From Naematelia aurantialba (Eukaryota; Basidiomycota; Tremellomycetes; Tremellales; Naemateliaceae), in assembly GCA_021527695.1 (NCBI GenBank), contig JAKFAO010000007.1, positions 1,550,001-1,614,000 of the forward strand: DNA of 64,000 nt, written 5' to 3'. The notes under the pieces were generated by a model. It had not been told where the DNA came from. It saw only the letters and a program-made list of their open reading frames with translations, and searched no databases. Below, one piece after another: positions 10,512 through 20,056 of the stretch. Position 1 is the first letter of the stretch. The number at the start of each line of letters is the position of its first letter. Made by a program: the position numbers and the translations under genes.

Positions 10512-10525
10512 ATCGAGGATCGCTG
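10512..10525 (+). other. primer-binding site complementary to own LTR (self-priming)
   Basis: ATCGAGGATCGCTG, two bases after the 5' LTR, is the exact reverse complement of CAGCGATCCTCGAT at 10259-10272 in the LTR. It has no TGG that would pair with a tRNA CCA end. Tf1/sushi-type elements prime reverse transcription by folding the 5' end of their own RNA onto such a site. Confidence 0.7.
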
Positions 10526-10559
10526 TTACCGCGCACAACCATCAAGCCAAGTTAACGCC

Positions 10560-11783
10560 ATGTCCATTCCACCTTCCTCACGAGTCACTCGCCAAGCAGC
10601 GCGAGATCAGGGACGATTGAACTCTGGGGTTCAAGAGGACCCCGAGGGTTCGGGTTCGTTCGTCGACTTCGGTGAGCAGATCGACGAGCGACAAGAGGGG
10701 TCTCGACGAGATCCTTCCCCACAACAGAGCCCGGAGCGAGCCTCCCACACCCCTTTCGTCCCGCCTGTCATAGACCCTGCTGTTTTCCAACAGCAAATGA
10801 TGGCGTATATGAGCGCCATAGCCACACAGCAGCAACACCAACAGTGGGAGCGCGAGCGATTCGTCAGGGATTCGTCGAGTCCCTCGTCAAACTTCAAGGA
10901 ACCAAAAGCTCGAGAGCCCGATACCTTCAATGGTCGAGCTCCCGAGAAACTCAACCAGTTCATTATGGAATGTGATCTGGTGTTCAAGCTTCAGCCCTCT
11001 CGGTACTACACTGAGGAGATCAAGGTGACGTTCATGATGAGTTATTTACGAGGTGTAGCTCTCGACGCCGTTCGACCATTGGCAACAGCAGTTCCCCCGG
11101 CTATCGAGCTTTCGTCGAGAGATGCCTTTGTGAGGTATCTTAAGGATAATTTCGGGGACCCCGACGAGAGGGGTACGGCTCGTCGAAATCTCAAGGAGTT
11201 GAGACAGACGGGAACTGCCTCTGAGTACTTCGCTCGAATGAGAGAGCTGATTGCAGTCCTGGGTTGGAGAGACCAGGAACCTATAGTTGACAAGGCTATA
11301 GATGGTCTCTCGTCAACTATGAAAGACGAACTGGCTCAACATGGCCGAGAGTTTGAGAGTTTCGACGAGTTAATCCGATTCGTTGTCCCTCTCGACAATC
11401 GGCTCCGTGTCCGGGACCAGGAGAGAAAGGCCGAGTCGGCGCGCAGGCCGGAGGCGGGAAGGGCCCCATTGACTAAGCCCTTCCTCCCGCCTACTCCCTC
11501 TTCTTCTTCGGCCACCCCTTCCAACCTTGGGCGAGAGCTTCAAGGACCTCGCCCACCGGTTGAGAACTCGTCGAGTTCTTCGGGGCCTGTGCCTCGGGGA
11601 TCTCTCCCCGAGAGAGAGAGAGAGAGGCGGCGAGTAGAAAACGCCTGTTACAGGTGTGGACAATCGGGGCATTTCCTCCCAAACTGTCCCCTTACGAGGA
11701 TGGGATCTCGTCCACTCCCGCCCACTCCCAGCAGACCTTCTCCTGTCTCCGGACCGGGCACCAAGGAGGAGCCAAAAGATTGA
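10560..11783 (+). CDS. gag: Gag protein of the LTR element
   Basis: 407 aa from ATG 10560, the first ATG in this frame beyond the LTR; an in-frame ATG-like codon at 10464 lies inside the LTR. An N-terminal disordered Ser/Gln-rich region is followed by a retrotransposon gag (capsid-like) region (FKEPKAREPDTFNGRAPEKL, then YLRGVALDAVRPL) and a C-terminal zinc knuckle CYRCGQSGHFLPNC at about residues 363-376. It would form the virus-like particle and bind RNA. Its end overlaps the pol frame by about 130 nt. Confidence 0.93.
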   Translation: MSIPPSSRVTRQAARDQGRLNSGVQEDPEGSGSFVDFGEQIDERQEGSRRDPSPQQSPERASHTPFVPPVIDPAVFQQQMMAYMSAIATQQQHQQWERERFVRDSSSPSSNFKEPKAREPDTFNGRAPEKLNQFIMECDLVFKLQPSRYYTEEIKVTFMMSYLRGVALDAVRPLATAVPPAIELSSRDAFVRYLKDNFGDPDERGTARRNLKELRQTGTASEYFARMRELIAVLGWRDQEPIVDKAIDGLSSTMKDELAQHGREFESFDELIRFVVPLDNRLRVRDQERKAESARRPEAGRAPLTKPFLPPTPSSSSATPSNLGRELQGPRPPVENSSSSSGPVPRGSLPERERERRRVENACYRCGQSGHFLPNCPLTRMGSRPLPPTPSRPSPVSGPGTKEEPKD

Positions 11784-14700
11784 GGGATATGCTTGCCGCA
11801 GAGACTACATATCCCGCCAATTTAGTGCTCTCTGCTACCTCCTTAGCTCGTACTATGGATAGTTCGGACTCACTTGTAGACATCGACTCGACAAAAACTG
11901 TACATTCGTCGAGTCAAGATACCCATTCGTCGATCATCGACAAACGAAATATATCTTTGAATTGTGGTGAGCCTTTTAGACTCTCCAAAGACCAGGCTGT
12001 CGTTGCTGGGCAACTAGGCGAGTCCGATTCGTTGGCCACGATACTCCTTGATTCCGGAGCTAGTGGTAACTTCATCGACGAGGGTTTCGTCGACTCCGAG
12101 GGATTCGACAAATACCCACATACCAAACCTCGTCGACTAACCTTGTTTGACGGGGAGCCAAGCAAAGCGGGACCAATCAAGTGGTACGTCGAGGCCCCGC
12201 TCACAGTAGTGGGATCGACCAGGGTTGAAAGATTCGATGTTACTCGCCTATCAGGGGCGGACATTGTTCTCGGTTACTCCTGGCTCAAAGAGCACGGAGT
12301 AACTCTCGACTTCGGTGAACGATTGGTTTCGACTCGACGATCGAGAATGCTTTCGTCGAGTGACGAACCAATAGTCGTCAAAATACCATCGTCCCCGAGC
12401 AAATCCATGCCCTTGCCCATGCTCGCGGCTAAGACCCCCATCGCCACAGTCCCAGCATTGGATTCGTCCAATTCCATGTCCAAGCCCACGTCCACGTCCA
12501 GTCCCAAGTCAAGTTCCAAGCCAACCCCCATGCTCAGGGGACGCGAGGAGTCGCTCGGTTCCATCAAGGGAGTCGTCGAGCTCAAGAGCGCGTTCAAGTC
12601 CAAGTCGTCGAATCGTTCAAGGTCCAAGGTCAGGTTCAGGGAGGGAATGACCCCGGATGTCAGGATTCCTGGAGGAGTCCTCAGGTTTCCTAACAGCATA
12701 CCGGTGAGACAACCTAGTCGTTGGATATCTCGTGACGCTCCTACAGGAAATCGAGAGGAAAGCGTCGAGCGACTGTGTGCAGTCGACGAGTCGCCAGAAT
12801 TCGACCAATCCTTCGTCGGAGTAGAGACGTTGCCGAGCTTCGGTGAACTCGAGTTGACTCCCGAGGAATTAGACGAGATCACAAGTCAAGTTCCCGTGAC
12901 ATACCAAGGTTACCTTGATATATTCCATCCTAGATGGGGAACCGAGACCTTGCCACCTCATAGGGAGTATGACTTGAAGTTCTCGCTGAAACCTGAGGCT
13001 AAGCTTCGTCTGGCGCCATTGTACGAGCTGAACCCGTCTCAGGTGGAGGTTTTGAGATCAACCATTGAGAGGGAATTGGCTGCTGGACGAATTAGGCCAA
13101 GCAACTCGCCATATGGATCGCCGACCTTCTTTGTCCCCAAGAAAGATGGACGAAGTCGAATGGTCGTCGATTTTCGTCGACTCAATCAGGCAACCGTCCC
13201 GGATGCGTATCCATTGCCATTGATTAGCCAAATCATCAACGAATTGGGCCAATCCAAGTATTTCACCAAGTTAGACTTGGTGGGGGCATACCAACTCTTG
13301 AGGGTGGCACCGGGGAATGAACATCTTACAGCGTTCAGGACTCAATTGGGAATGTTTGAGTCACTGGTGGTGCGGGACGGTCTCAAGAATGCTCCTGCGG
13401 TATTCCAACATTTCCTCAACGAAGTCTTCCGAGATCTTATCGGGCGAGGAGTTACGATATATATCGACGATATCCTTATCCACGCGTCGACACTCGACGA
13501 GTTACGTGATCTCACTCGACGAGTATTCGACATTGTTAGAAAGACGTCGCTCTTCCTGAAAGCCAGCAAGTGCGAATTTGAAAAGGAGAGCGTGACATTC
13601 TTGGGCTTCGTGGTGTCTAATAACGGGGTGGGAGCGAATTCCGAGTATGTTCAAGGCATAGTCGACTTCCCGGCACCTCGAACGGTTCGGCAAGTTCGAC
13701 GATTCCTGGGGATGGCAAGCTATTATCGTCGATTCGTCCCTCATTTTGCCAAGATCGCGGGACCCCTCCATAAGTTGACAGGCAAGGACGTCCCATTCGT
13801 CTGGGAAAAGGGACAGCAGGCAGCATTCGACGATATCAAACGACTCATGACGACCGCACCGGTACTCGCCCACTTCAGTCCCGAGTTTGAGACGATCGTT
13901 CAGGCGGATGCATCCCTATACGGATGGGGGTTCGTAATTTCGCAGATCAACTCGGAAACGGGGCATGAGCATCCAGTGGCAATCGAGTCTGGTGCGTTTC
14001 AAGGGTCTGAGCTTAACTATACAGTGACTGAGAAAGAGTTCTTGGCGATCGTGATGGCTTTTCGTCGAAAGCGCCATCTGCTCATGCAGGTCAAGTCGAC
14101 TGTGATCACGGATCATTTGAACTTGACATATTGGATGGAGCCGAGGCAGCTTAATCCTAGGCAGGCCAGGTGGGTGGATCTACTGTCGGGATTCGACTAC
14201 AATATTGTCTATCGTCCAGGGGTACATGCTACCTACCCAGATGCTCTCTCTCGACGACCCGACTACCAACCTGGACCACTCGCCGAGCAGGAGGAGACTC
14301 TCGTCCAAGCCCTCCCGAGTCTCAACGAATCCTCTACCGTTACAACGTCCTTGTCCCATATGATTAGAGCGTTGACAGTGGTTGATGATGATGGGAACAA
14401 CGAGGACGTTGTTGATGGCGAGGGCATCGACGAGACTCACGAAGCGGATTCCCTTGGAGACGACGACGGCGGTTTGATATCCATCGAGGATATGGCCGAA
14501 GGAGTAGATGAGGATCCCGAGTTGGAGCAGGTGAGAGTCGAGTTGAGTACAGAGGTTGTCGAGTCAGAGGAGGATTCGTCGAGTACCGAAGGAACTCGTC
14601 GACTCACCGGATTCTGTCGTCGACTTGGGATGCCAGATGGTACCAAGGTCGAGCAGTCGGGGCGAGGTTTGCTCCGGGTGGGGGGAAGGTTATACATTCC

Positions 14701-16015
14701 CAACCATAAAGACTTGCGGTTGAAGATACTCAAGTCTCGCCATGAGTCAAGCCTGGCTGGCCACCCGGGAGTGAGTAAAATGCTGGAACTGGTCCAAAGA
14801 GAGTACTGTTGGCTTGGACTTAGACGAGATGTCGAACGATTCGTTCGTGGGTGTGCGGTGTGCCAGCGAACGAAGCCCAGTCGGCAGAGTCCCCATGGAT
14901 TTCTTCAATCCCTGGAGATTGCCGATGGACCATGGACGTCGATCTCCATGGATTTCATCGAGGAGTTGCCAAAATCGAGTGGTTACAACTCAATCCTAGT
15001 GGTGGTCGACCGGTTGACGAAATGGGCCATATTCGTTCCCACAACGACTCGTTTATCGACCGCCAAACTCGTCGACTTAGTCATCGACAACGTAGTCACC
15101 CAGCATGGTTTCCCTAAGAGTATCATCTCTGATCGGGGCTCCAAGTTTACCAGCAGGTTGTGGGTGGCCATGAATCAAGCATTGGGGACTAAGGTCTGTC
15201 TCTCTACTGCGTTTCATCCCCAGACAGATGGGCAGACTGAGAGAGTGAACCAAATCCTTGAGCAATACTTGAGGGTATTCGTCGATTACAATCAAGATAA
15301 TTGGTCGAGTCTGCTATCCAGAGCGGCCTTTTCCTACAACAACTCGATTCACTCGACCATAAAGATGTCACCGTTCTTCGCCAATTTCGGCTATAACGCT
15401 CGATGGGTCGAGGAAATCGACGAGTTCGAGAGCGACGTTCCACCAGTCGTCGAAAAGGTCAAATCCCTGACGGAGGTTCACGACCTGTGTAAGCGGAACA
15501 TCGAGTTGGCGAATCAGGAGTATGCCAAGCAGTATAACCGTCGTCGACAAGAGGGACCAACCTTCAAGGTAGACGATTTGGTAATGCTTTCATTGGAAAA
15601 CGTCAAGACTCGTCGACCCATGAAGAAAATGGATATCCGATATGGAGGGCCATACCGAGTTATGGCCAAGGTAGGGACCAGAGCGTATAGGTTAAGTCTT
15701 CCAGAGAGTATGAAGATTCACAATGTCTTCCATGTATCCTTGCTTCGTCCATTTAGAGCAGCTGAATTCCCAGGGCAAAGTTATGTACCACCAGGACCTG
15801 TCGAGATCGACGAGGAAGTGGGCGATTCGTTCGAAATCTCAGGAATCGTTGACTCTCGTCGAAATCGGCGGGGCAAGCTTGAGTATCTCGTCGAATGGTT
15901 GGGGTATGAGGGAACAGATGAGGCAGTGACTTGGGAGTTGGCTGAGAATTGTGAAGGGGCCCGGGAAACCATTGAGGCGTTCCACTTGAATCATCCCGAG
16001 AAACCTGGGCCATAA
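11654..16015 (+). CDS. pol: Pol polyprotein: PR-RT-RNase H-IN-chromodomain
   Basis: Open frame of 1,453 codons in the -1 frame relative to gag, overlapping it at 11654-11783, so expression probably uses a -1 frameshift; the true first residue is unknown. Visible domains: aspartic protease LLDSGASGNFID (about residue 131), RT with YIDDILIH (about 602), RNase H, integrase HHCC (H...H...C-x2-C, about 1030-1072), catalytic core with D, ISDRGSKF and HPQTDGQTERVNQ (about 1100-1195), and a chromodomain at about 1391-1450 (GKLEYLVEWLGY). The chromodomain would direct integration to marked chromatin. One oddity: the segment normally LVMPFGLxNAP reads LVVRDGLKNAP. Confidence 0.95.
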   Translation: MWTIGAFPPKLSPYEDGISSTPAHSQQTFSCLRTGHQGGAKRLRDMLAAETTYPANLVLSATSLARTMDSSDSLVDIDSTKTVHSSSQDTHSSIIDKRNISLNCGEPFRLSKDQAVVAGQLGESDSLATILLDSGASGNFIDEGFVDSEGFDKYPHTKPRRLTLFDGEPSKAGPIKWYVEAPLTVVGSTRVERFDVTRLSGADIVLGYSWLKEHGVTLDFGERLVSTRRSRMLSSSDEPIVVKIPSSPSKSMPLPMLAAKTPIATVPALDSSNSMSKPTSTSSPKSSSKPTPMLRGREESLGSIKGVVELKSAFKSKSSNRSRSKVRFREGMTPDVRIPGGVLRFPNSIPVRQPSRWISRDAPTGNREESVERLCAVDESPEFDQSFVGVETLPSFGELELTPEELDEITSQVPVTYQGYLDIFHPRWGTETLPPHREYDLKFSLKPEAKLRLAPLYELNPSQVEVLRSTIERELAAGRIRPSNSPYGSPTFFVPKKDGRSRMVVDFRRLNQATVPDAYPLPLISQIINELGQSKYFTKLDLVGAYQLLRVAPGNEHLTAFRTQLGMFESLVVRDGLKNAPAVFQHFLNEVFRDLIGRGVTIYIDDILIHASTLDELRDLTRRVFDIVRKTSLFLKASKCEFEKESVTFLGFVVSNNGVGANSEYVQGIVDFPAPRTVRQVRRFLGMASYYRRFVPHFAKIAGPLHKLTGKDVPFVWEKGQQAAFDDIKRLMTTAPVLAHFSPEFETIVQADASLYGWGFVISQINSETGHEHPVAIESGAFQGSELNYTVTEKEFLAIVMAFRRKRHLLMQVKSTVITDHLNLTYWMEPRQLNPRQARWVDLLSGFDYNIVYRPGVHATYPDALSRRPDYQPGPLAEQEETLVQALPSLNESSTVTTSLSHMIRALTVVDDDGNNEDVVDGEGIDETHEADSLGDDDGGLISIEDMAEGVDEDPELEQVRVELSTEVVESEEDSSSTEGTRRLTGFCRRLGMPDGTKVEQSGRGLLRVGGRLYIPNHKDLRLKILKSRHESSLAGHPGVSKMLELVQREYCWLGLRRDVERFVRGCAVCQRTKPSRQSPHGFLQSLEIADGPWTSISMDFIEELPKSSGYNSILVVVDRLTKWAIFVPTTTRLSTAKLVDLVIDNVVTQHGFPKSIISDRGSKFTSRLWVAMNQALGTKVCLSTAFHPQTDGQTERVNQILEQYLRVFVDYNQDNWSSLLSRAAFSYNNSIHSTIKMSPFFANFGYNARWVEEIDEFESDVPPVVEKVKSLTEVHDLCKRNIELANQEYAKQYNRRRQEGPTFKVDDLVMLSLENVKTRRPMKKMDIRYGGPYRVMAKVGTRAYRLSLPESMKIHNVFHVSLLRPFRAAEFPGQSYVPPGPVEIDEEVGDSFEISGIVDSRRNRRGKLEYLVEWLGYEGTDEAVTWELAENCEGARETIEAFHLNHPEKPGP

Positions 16016-16116
16016 CCAGCTGAGTCGTCGAATCTAATCCATATACCATGTACAGACTGATGATGCGAATTGATAATACTAAAGATACAGACATGTAGAG
16101 GCTACAGGGACTAGAT

Positions 16117-17123
16117 TCACTCCGAGCCTGGCCCGGTATTCCCACCAGACCCACCCACCGTGCCAGACCCACCTGCCTCACCCTCGCCAATAAAGTCGTC
16201 AACGATCTCGTCGAGATCCGTACCCAGTGACGTCGCCAGTCGTCGAGCGCGCTGGACCATATAGGTCCGGGTCATGCCCGTGTTCTGGCGGGCGAGGGCA
16301 ACAACTGAGAAGAGCTCATGGAGAGCAGCACCCAACTCAACACCCGAAGTCGTCGAAAAGGTAGGAGAACTCGTCGAGGCTTGAGGAGGTCCCGAGCCTT
16401 GGCGAAAGAGACGACTTGGTCGAGAGTACAGCGAACAATACTTGGAGGCACAAGTCAAACACTTCACATGAGTCGAGACTCGCCAACAGGTACGCGATTC
16501 GGCCAGACAAGTATCACATTTCGGCTCGCCAGGAGTCGCAGAGGGCCAGGCAGTCTGGGAATTAGCTGAGTTCTTTCTACTTTCGTCGAGAGTCGTGACG
16601 AATCGTTGAGTGCTCACCAAAATATACTGATCTGTTCTGGTCTCGTTGCGGCGGCGGCGGCGGGCCCGGGCAGAGCTGTCGGGGTTGGGCGTGGGGGTAG
16701 TGGGCTCTCCGGGCGGGAGAGTAGAGGAGTCGTGGTCAGGGGTCCGGATGTCGAAGATCTCGTCGACTTCCACAACGACTGGGTCCGAGTTGTCGGTGGC
16801 CCAAGTGGGCCCGGAACGAGACGGCTGCTGCTGCTGCTGCTGCGGCTGCTGCCGCTGGTGGTAGGGCGGTGGGGGAGAACGGGACTGCAACCGGTTCTGA
16901 CCGGACGCATAAGGAACTGGTCGAGTTAGTGAGTCCTCGTCGAGTACTCACCTAGGGCCCCAATTTCCTCGATCTCATCATCCGAATCCTCCACCACCAC
17001 AACCTCGACGGGGCGTGGGCCGCCGTAGGGAACCACAGCAATGTTGTGCGCGTGGACGAACCGACCAGCAAAGCGAGTTTGCGTACTGGCACGGCGGGAC
17101 GCATCTCGTCGAGTCGCGGGCAT
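16117..17123 (-). CDS. antisense spliced gene inside the LTR element, Cys-rich protein of unknown function
   Basis: Antisense to gag-pol, between pol and the 3' LTR. Exon 1 is 16952-17123 (ATG 17123, starts MPATRRDASRR). A 35-nt intron 16917-16951 (GTGAGT, CTAAC, CAG) follows; exon 2 is 16116/16117-16916, giving 323 aa. An optional second in-frame intron, 16555-16617 (63 nt, GTGAGC...CTAAT...CAG), would remove 21 residues. Visible parts: basic N-terminus, acidic segment EDSDDEIEEI, Pro/Gln-rich stretch, RARRRRR basic patch, and a six-Cys cluster C-x2-C-x6-C-x8-C-x2-C-x4-C (about residues 191-218), then a Gly-rich acidic C-terminus. The Cys pattern resembles zinc-binding motifs of basidiomycete hypothetical proteins. 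No homology search was possible; function unknown. Confidence 0.6.
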
Positions 17124-17196
17124 CCTTGAAGATTTCGTCGATGGTACCTAAGTGTCAGTGAGTCTTACCTTAAAATTTGACGTGGTAGAGAACGAG

Positions 17197-17199
<3 letters not shown>

Positions 17200-17258
<59 letters not shown>
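17200..17258 (+). repeat. (AG)n microsatellite upstream of the antisense gene
   Basis: About 29 AG dinucleotides, a CT tract on the antisense strand, 75-135 bp upstream of the antisense ATG. It could act as a pyrimidine-tract promoter for that gene or lie near the priming region for second-strand synthesis; both are inference. Confidence 0.9.
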
Positions 17259-17267
<9 letters not shown>

Positions 17268-17518
17268 AAGAAAGAAGAGAGATGGGGAGTTCTACGGTGA
17301 GTGGTTTCGTTCTCGCCGAGTCCTTTATGGTCTGTGCTGTCGCCAGGTTACCGTGCCATCTATGCTACGGCGACTCTCGGGATTAGTCGAGCGTGGCAAG
17401 CATGGCGACGGCGACAGCGATGGCAGTGCCACTGATAGCTTGCCGCCATGGTGCATGGTGGTGCATACGGGAGGAATGGTCTAGTCTCGCAGGAGCTCGA
17501 CCATAATGGTGGGCAGAG

Positions 17519-17930
17519 TGTCATGACGGAGACGTCGTCGAGTCGTCACGTGACTATCCACGCGACCGGGATGGCGGCATGGCTGTCACGTGGGGCTTGA
17601 GGAACTCGTCTAGGTTGAGCGAGTATCTACTCGTCTCGACGAGAGTATATAGAATTTACCGGATTGTAGTGAGGTTCCTCAGCGATCCTCGATTGAGTCC
17701 CATAGTCCAAGACCCAACGATCTCGCTCTAACTTCGACGGGTCTACAACCACTCATCTGAGTTCTTCTAGATCGCCCAGGTCTCAGTCCACGTCCCCCAA
17801 CTCCACGTCCCAGTCCCAAGTCAAGGCTTTCCTCATTCTCTCAACGAGTTCGCGCGGAACTCGTCCACTTCCAAGCCAGTCGTTGTGCAGCGGTCCCAGG
17901 TCGCCGAAGTTAGACCGGAGCATCGTGACA
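17519..17930 (+). repeat. 3' LTR (412 bp)
   Basis: Same sequence as 10098-10509 by eye. Preceded by GGTGGGCAGAG, the only purine-rich stretch directly abutting it and so the candidate polypurine tract. Followed by the second CGTTC target-duplication copy. Confidence 0.97.
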
Positions 17931-20056
17931 CGTTCCCTCCCGGCAACCTACAGGGCGGCCCCGCTGGCAAAGTTCCCACCCAATCCGAGATCCGCCTTGC
18001 TATCGAAGCACTACACGACTCGGCCCCGGGGCCCTCGGGTTGGACCCCGCAACTCCTCAAGGTAGCGGCAGAAGTACCTGAAGCCATCACCATGTTCCAC
18101 TGCATCTGCGCGGAAATCCTCGCCGGGCGCGCACCTGCCCGACACCTCCTCTGTGCCTCATCCCTTGCCCCCATTCCCAAGGCGGATGGCAAGGTACGTC
18201 CCCTTGCCGTCGGCGAACTCCTTTACCGCCTTCTACTCAAGCTCCTCCTGCGAGCCAACGAATGGGGCAAACTTCTCCTCCCGAACCAGCTTGGTGTGGG
18301 CTCGAAAGGCGGAGTGGAACCGATTGCGAGGTGGATCGAACTCGCGGCATACAACAAGCTTCCTGGGGACCACACACACCTTGCCGCGCTCGACTTCACT
18401 AATGCTTTCAACACCATCGATCGCTCCACCATTGCTACAAACACCATGGCCCTCTCTAAAACCCTCTATCGGGTCGCATCCTGGGCTTATGGAAGTCCCT
18501 CGGACCTAATCACACGTAGCCCGTCTGGCTCGGTGGTCAGGCTTGAATCCTCCCAAGGCGTCAGGCAGGGTGACCCCTTAGGCCCTCTCCTCTTCTCCAT
18601 TGGGGCCTCTCAACTCATCCAGGATCTCGAACAGGAATTGGGCCCCTCTTATTCCATCCTCGCGTACCTCGACGACATTCATGTGATAGGGCCCGACCCC
18701 GACATCCCTGCCCGGGTCGATGCCTTTCTCAAGCGTCGCGGTTCGTCTCTCTCTCTCAACCTCTCCAAGTCGAAGTGTGTCCCTCTCTCAGACATCCCGA
18801 TTCACGGGTTCACAACTTTGGGTACGTGCATCGGTCCGGCCCACGCTCGCCGTGCATTCCTTTCCAGTCGGATCGATCGGGAGGAGCGCAACTTGGACAA
18901 ACTCGTTGTTCTTCCACACCACCACTCTCTCCTCCTACTTCGCCTCTGCCTTCAGCAGAACCTGCGGCATCTGCTACGGTGTCTCGACACAGAGGACCTC
19001 TCCCCCGAACTCCAGCGCTTGGACGACCTCCTATTCCAAGCGTTCTCCAGGATCCGCGGCCCCAGCACAATCCTCCCCACTTACCGGCGCGATCCCCAGT
19101 TGGACAAGGAACTGGTCACCCTCCCCGTCAGATATGGCGGCATCGGTCTCTTATCCCATGTCGAATGTGCTCCTCTCGCCAAAGCAGCGGCTTCCGCAGC
19201 CGCAGACAATATGCTCGCCGAAATCTATCCCTCAATCCCGGTCCCTCCTGTCATTCCCTCCCAAAGGGAAAGTTGCCAACTCGCCTTTGCATCCCGCCGT
19301 GACTCTCTCCTCAGACGACTTACACCATCACAACGTCTCTGGATTGAAGAAGCGGCATCGAAGCTTGGTAGGAAATGGCTCTCCGTCATCCCTTACACCG
19401 ATCACCTCTGCTTGTCTGACATGCGAGTATCAGCAGCACTACATCTTCGTACCCTTCCCATCCCTGACGTACCCTTGTGCCCCAAATGCGCTACCCCTTT
19501 GGACGATGGCCATGTCGATGTCTGCCAAGATCGGTCCCGATCCCGCTACACTTACCGACATGAACGGATCAAGTACGCCGTCGGGAGGGCCCTCAAGTCT
19601 CTCCCTGCCAGTCGTGTCGACTTCGAACCTCCCATCGAGGGTAACCCAGGTTACTTCAACGATCTTCGTTTCGAGGGCATCTCTGGTCTACAGAATGCGG
19701 ACTACGACGTGTCCGTCCACACTCTCTTTGGGGCCTCGGACCTTAACCGGCTCGACAAAATCACCACGCGTGACGCAGACTCCCCGTTGGACGCTGCCCT
19801 TGCAATCGCCAACAAGTCGCTCGAGGCCAAGGCCCAGGAGAAGAGACGCAAACAAGGGGCTGCTCCTGTGCGCACATTCCATCCCATCATACTCACCCCG
19901 GGTGGAATGCTCGAAGAATCCACATCCAACCTCTTTTCCTCTATCAAGTCTGCTGTGGGTCAAACCTCGTTTGATTTCCTCATGCGCGACTTGTCTCTTG
20001 GCCTGGTGTCTGTAAGGGCGGATGCCCTGGTTGGTGTGATAGCCGTACGGACATAA
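17931..20056 (+). pseudogene. non-LTR element polyprotein, 3' part (RT and endonuclease-like region)
   Basis: In-frame continuation of the ORF broken at 10097. It holds the RT domain with LDFTNAFNTIDR (first catalytic Asp), GVRQGDPLGPLLF and YLDDIHVIG (catalytic DD, about 18664), then a thumb region. A C-terminal CPKC...HVDVC zinc knuckle (about 19482) is followed by DYDVSVHTLF (about 19700), resembling the DVxV strand of restriction-like endonucleases in R2/CRE elements. Stop at 20056, no internal stop codons. As it stands it has no proper start, unless translation begins within LTR sequence at 17885. Confidence 0.8.

Larger units (their letters stand above)
10098..17930 (+). mobile_element. 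complete Ty3/gypsy chromovirus-type LTR retrotransposon
   Basis: 7,833 bp: 412-bp LTRs at both ends, TGTCA...TGACA termini, flanked by the 5-bp target duplication CGTTC (10093-10097 and 17931-17935). gag and pol are intact and overlap in different frames. Pol has protease, RT, RNase H, integrase and a C-terminal chromodomain, the order that defines chromoviruses. Inserted in the sense orientation within the non-LTR ORF. The LTRs look identical over their full length by eye, so the insertion is recent and the copy is potentially active. An additional antisense gene sits between pol and the 3' LTR. Confidence 0.95.

Noticed and set aside
10610..10640. GGTTCAAGAGG, box B-like, near the gag start
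   Set aside because: Lies in coding sequence without any tRNA fold.
18153..20015. Long alternative frames over the RT region (for example 18720-20015)
   Set aside because: Shadow frames of the non-LTR RT ORF; no domain signal, Ser/Pro-rich as expected from frame-shifted GC-rich DNA.
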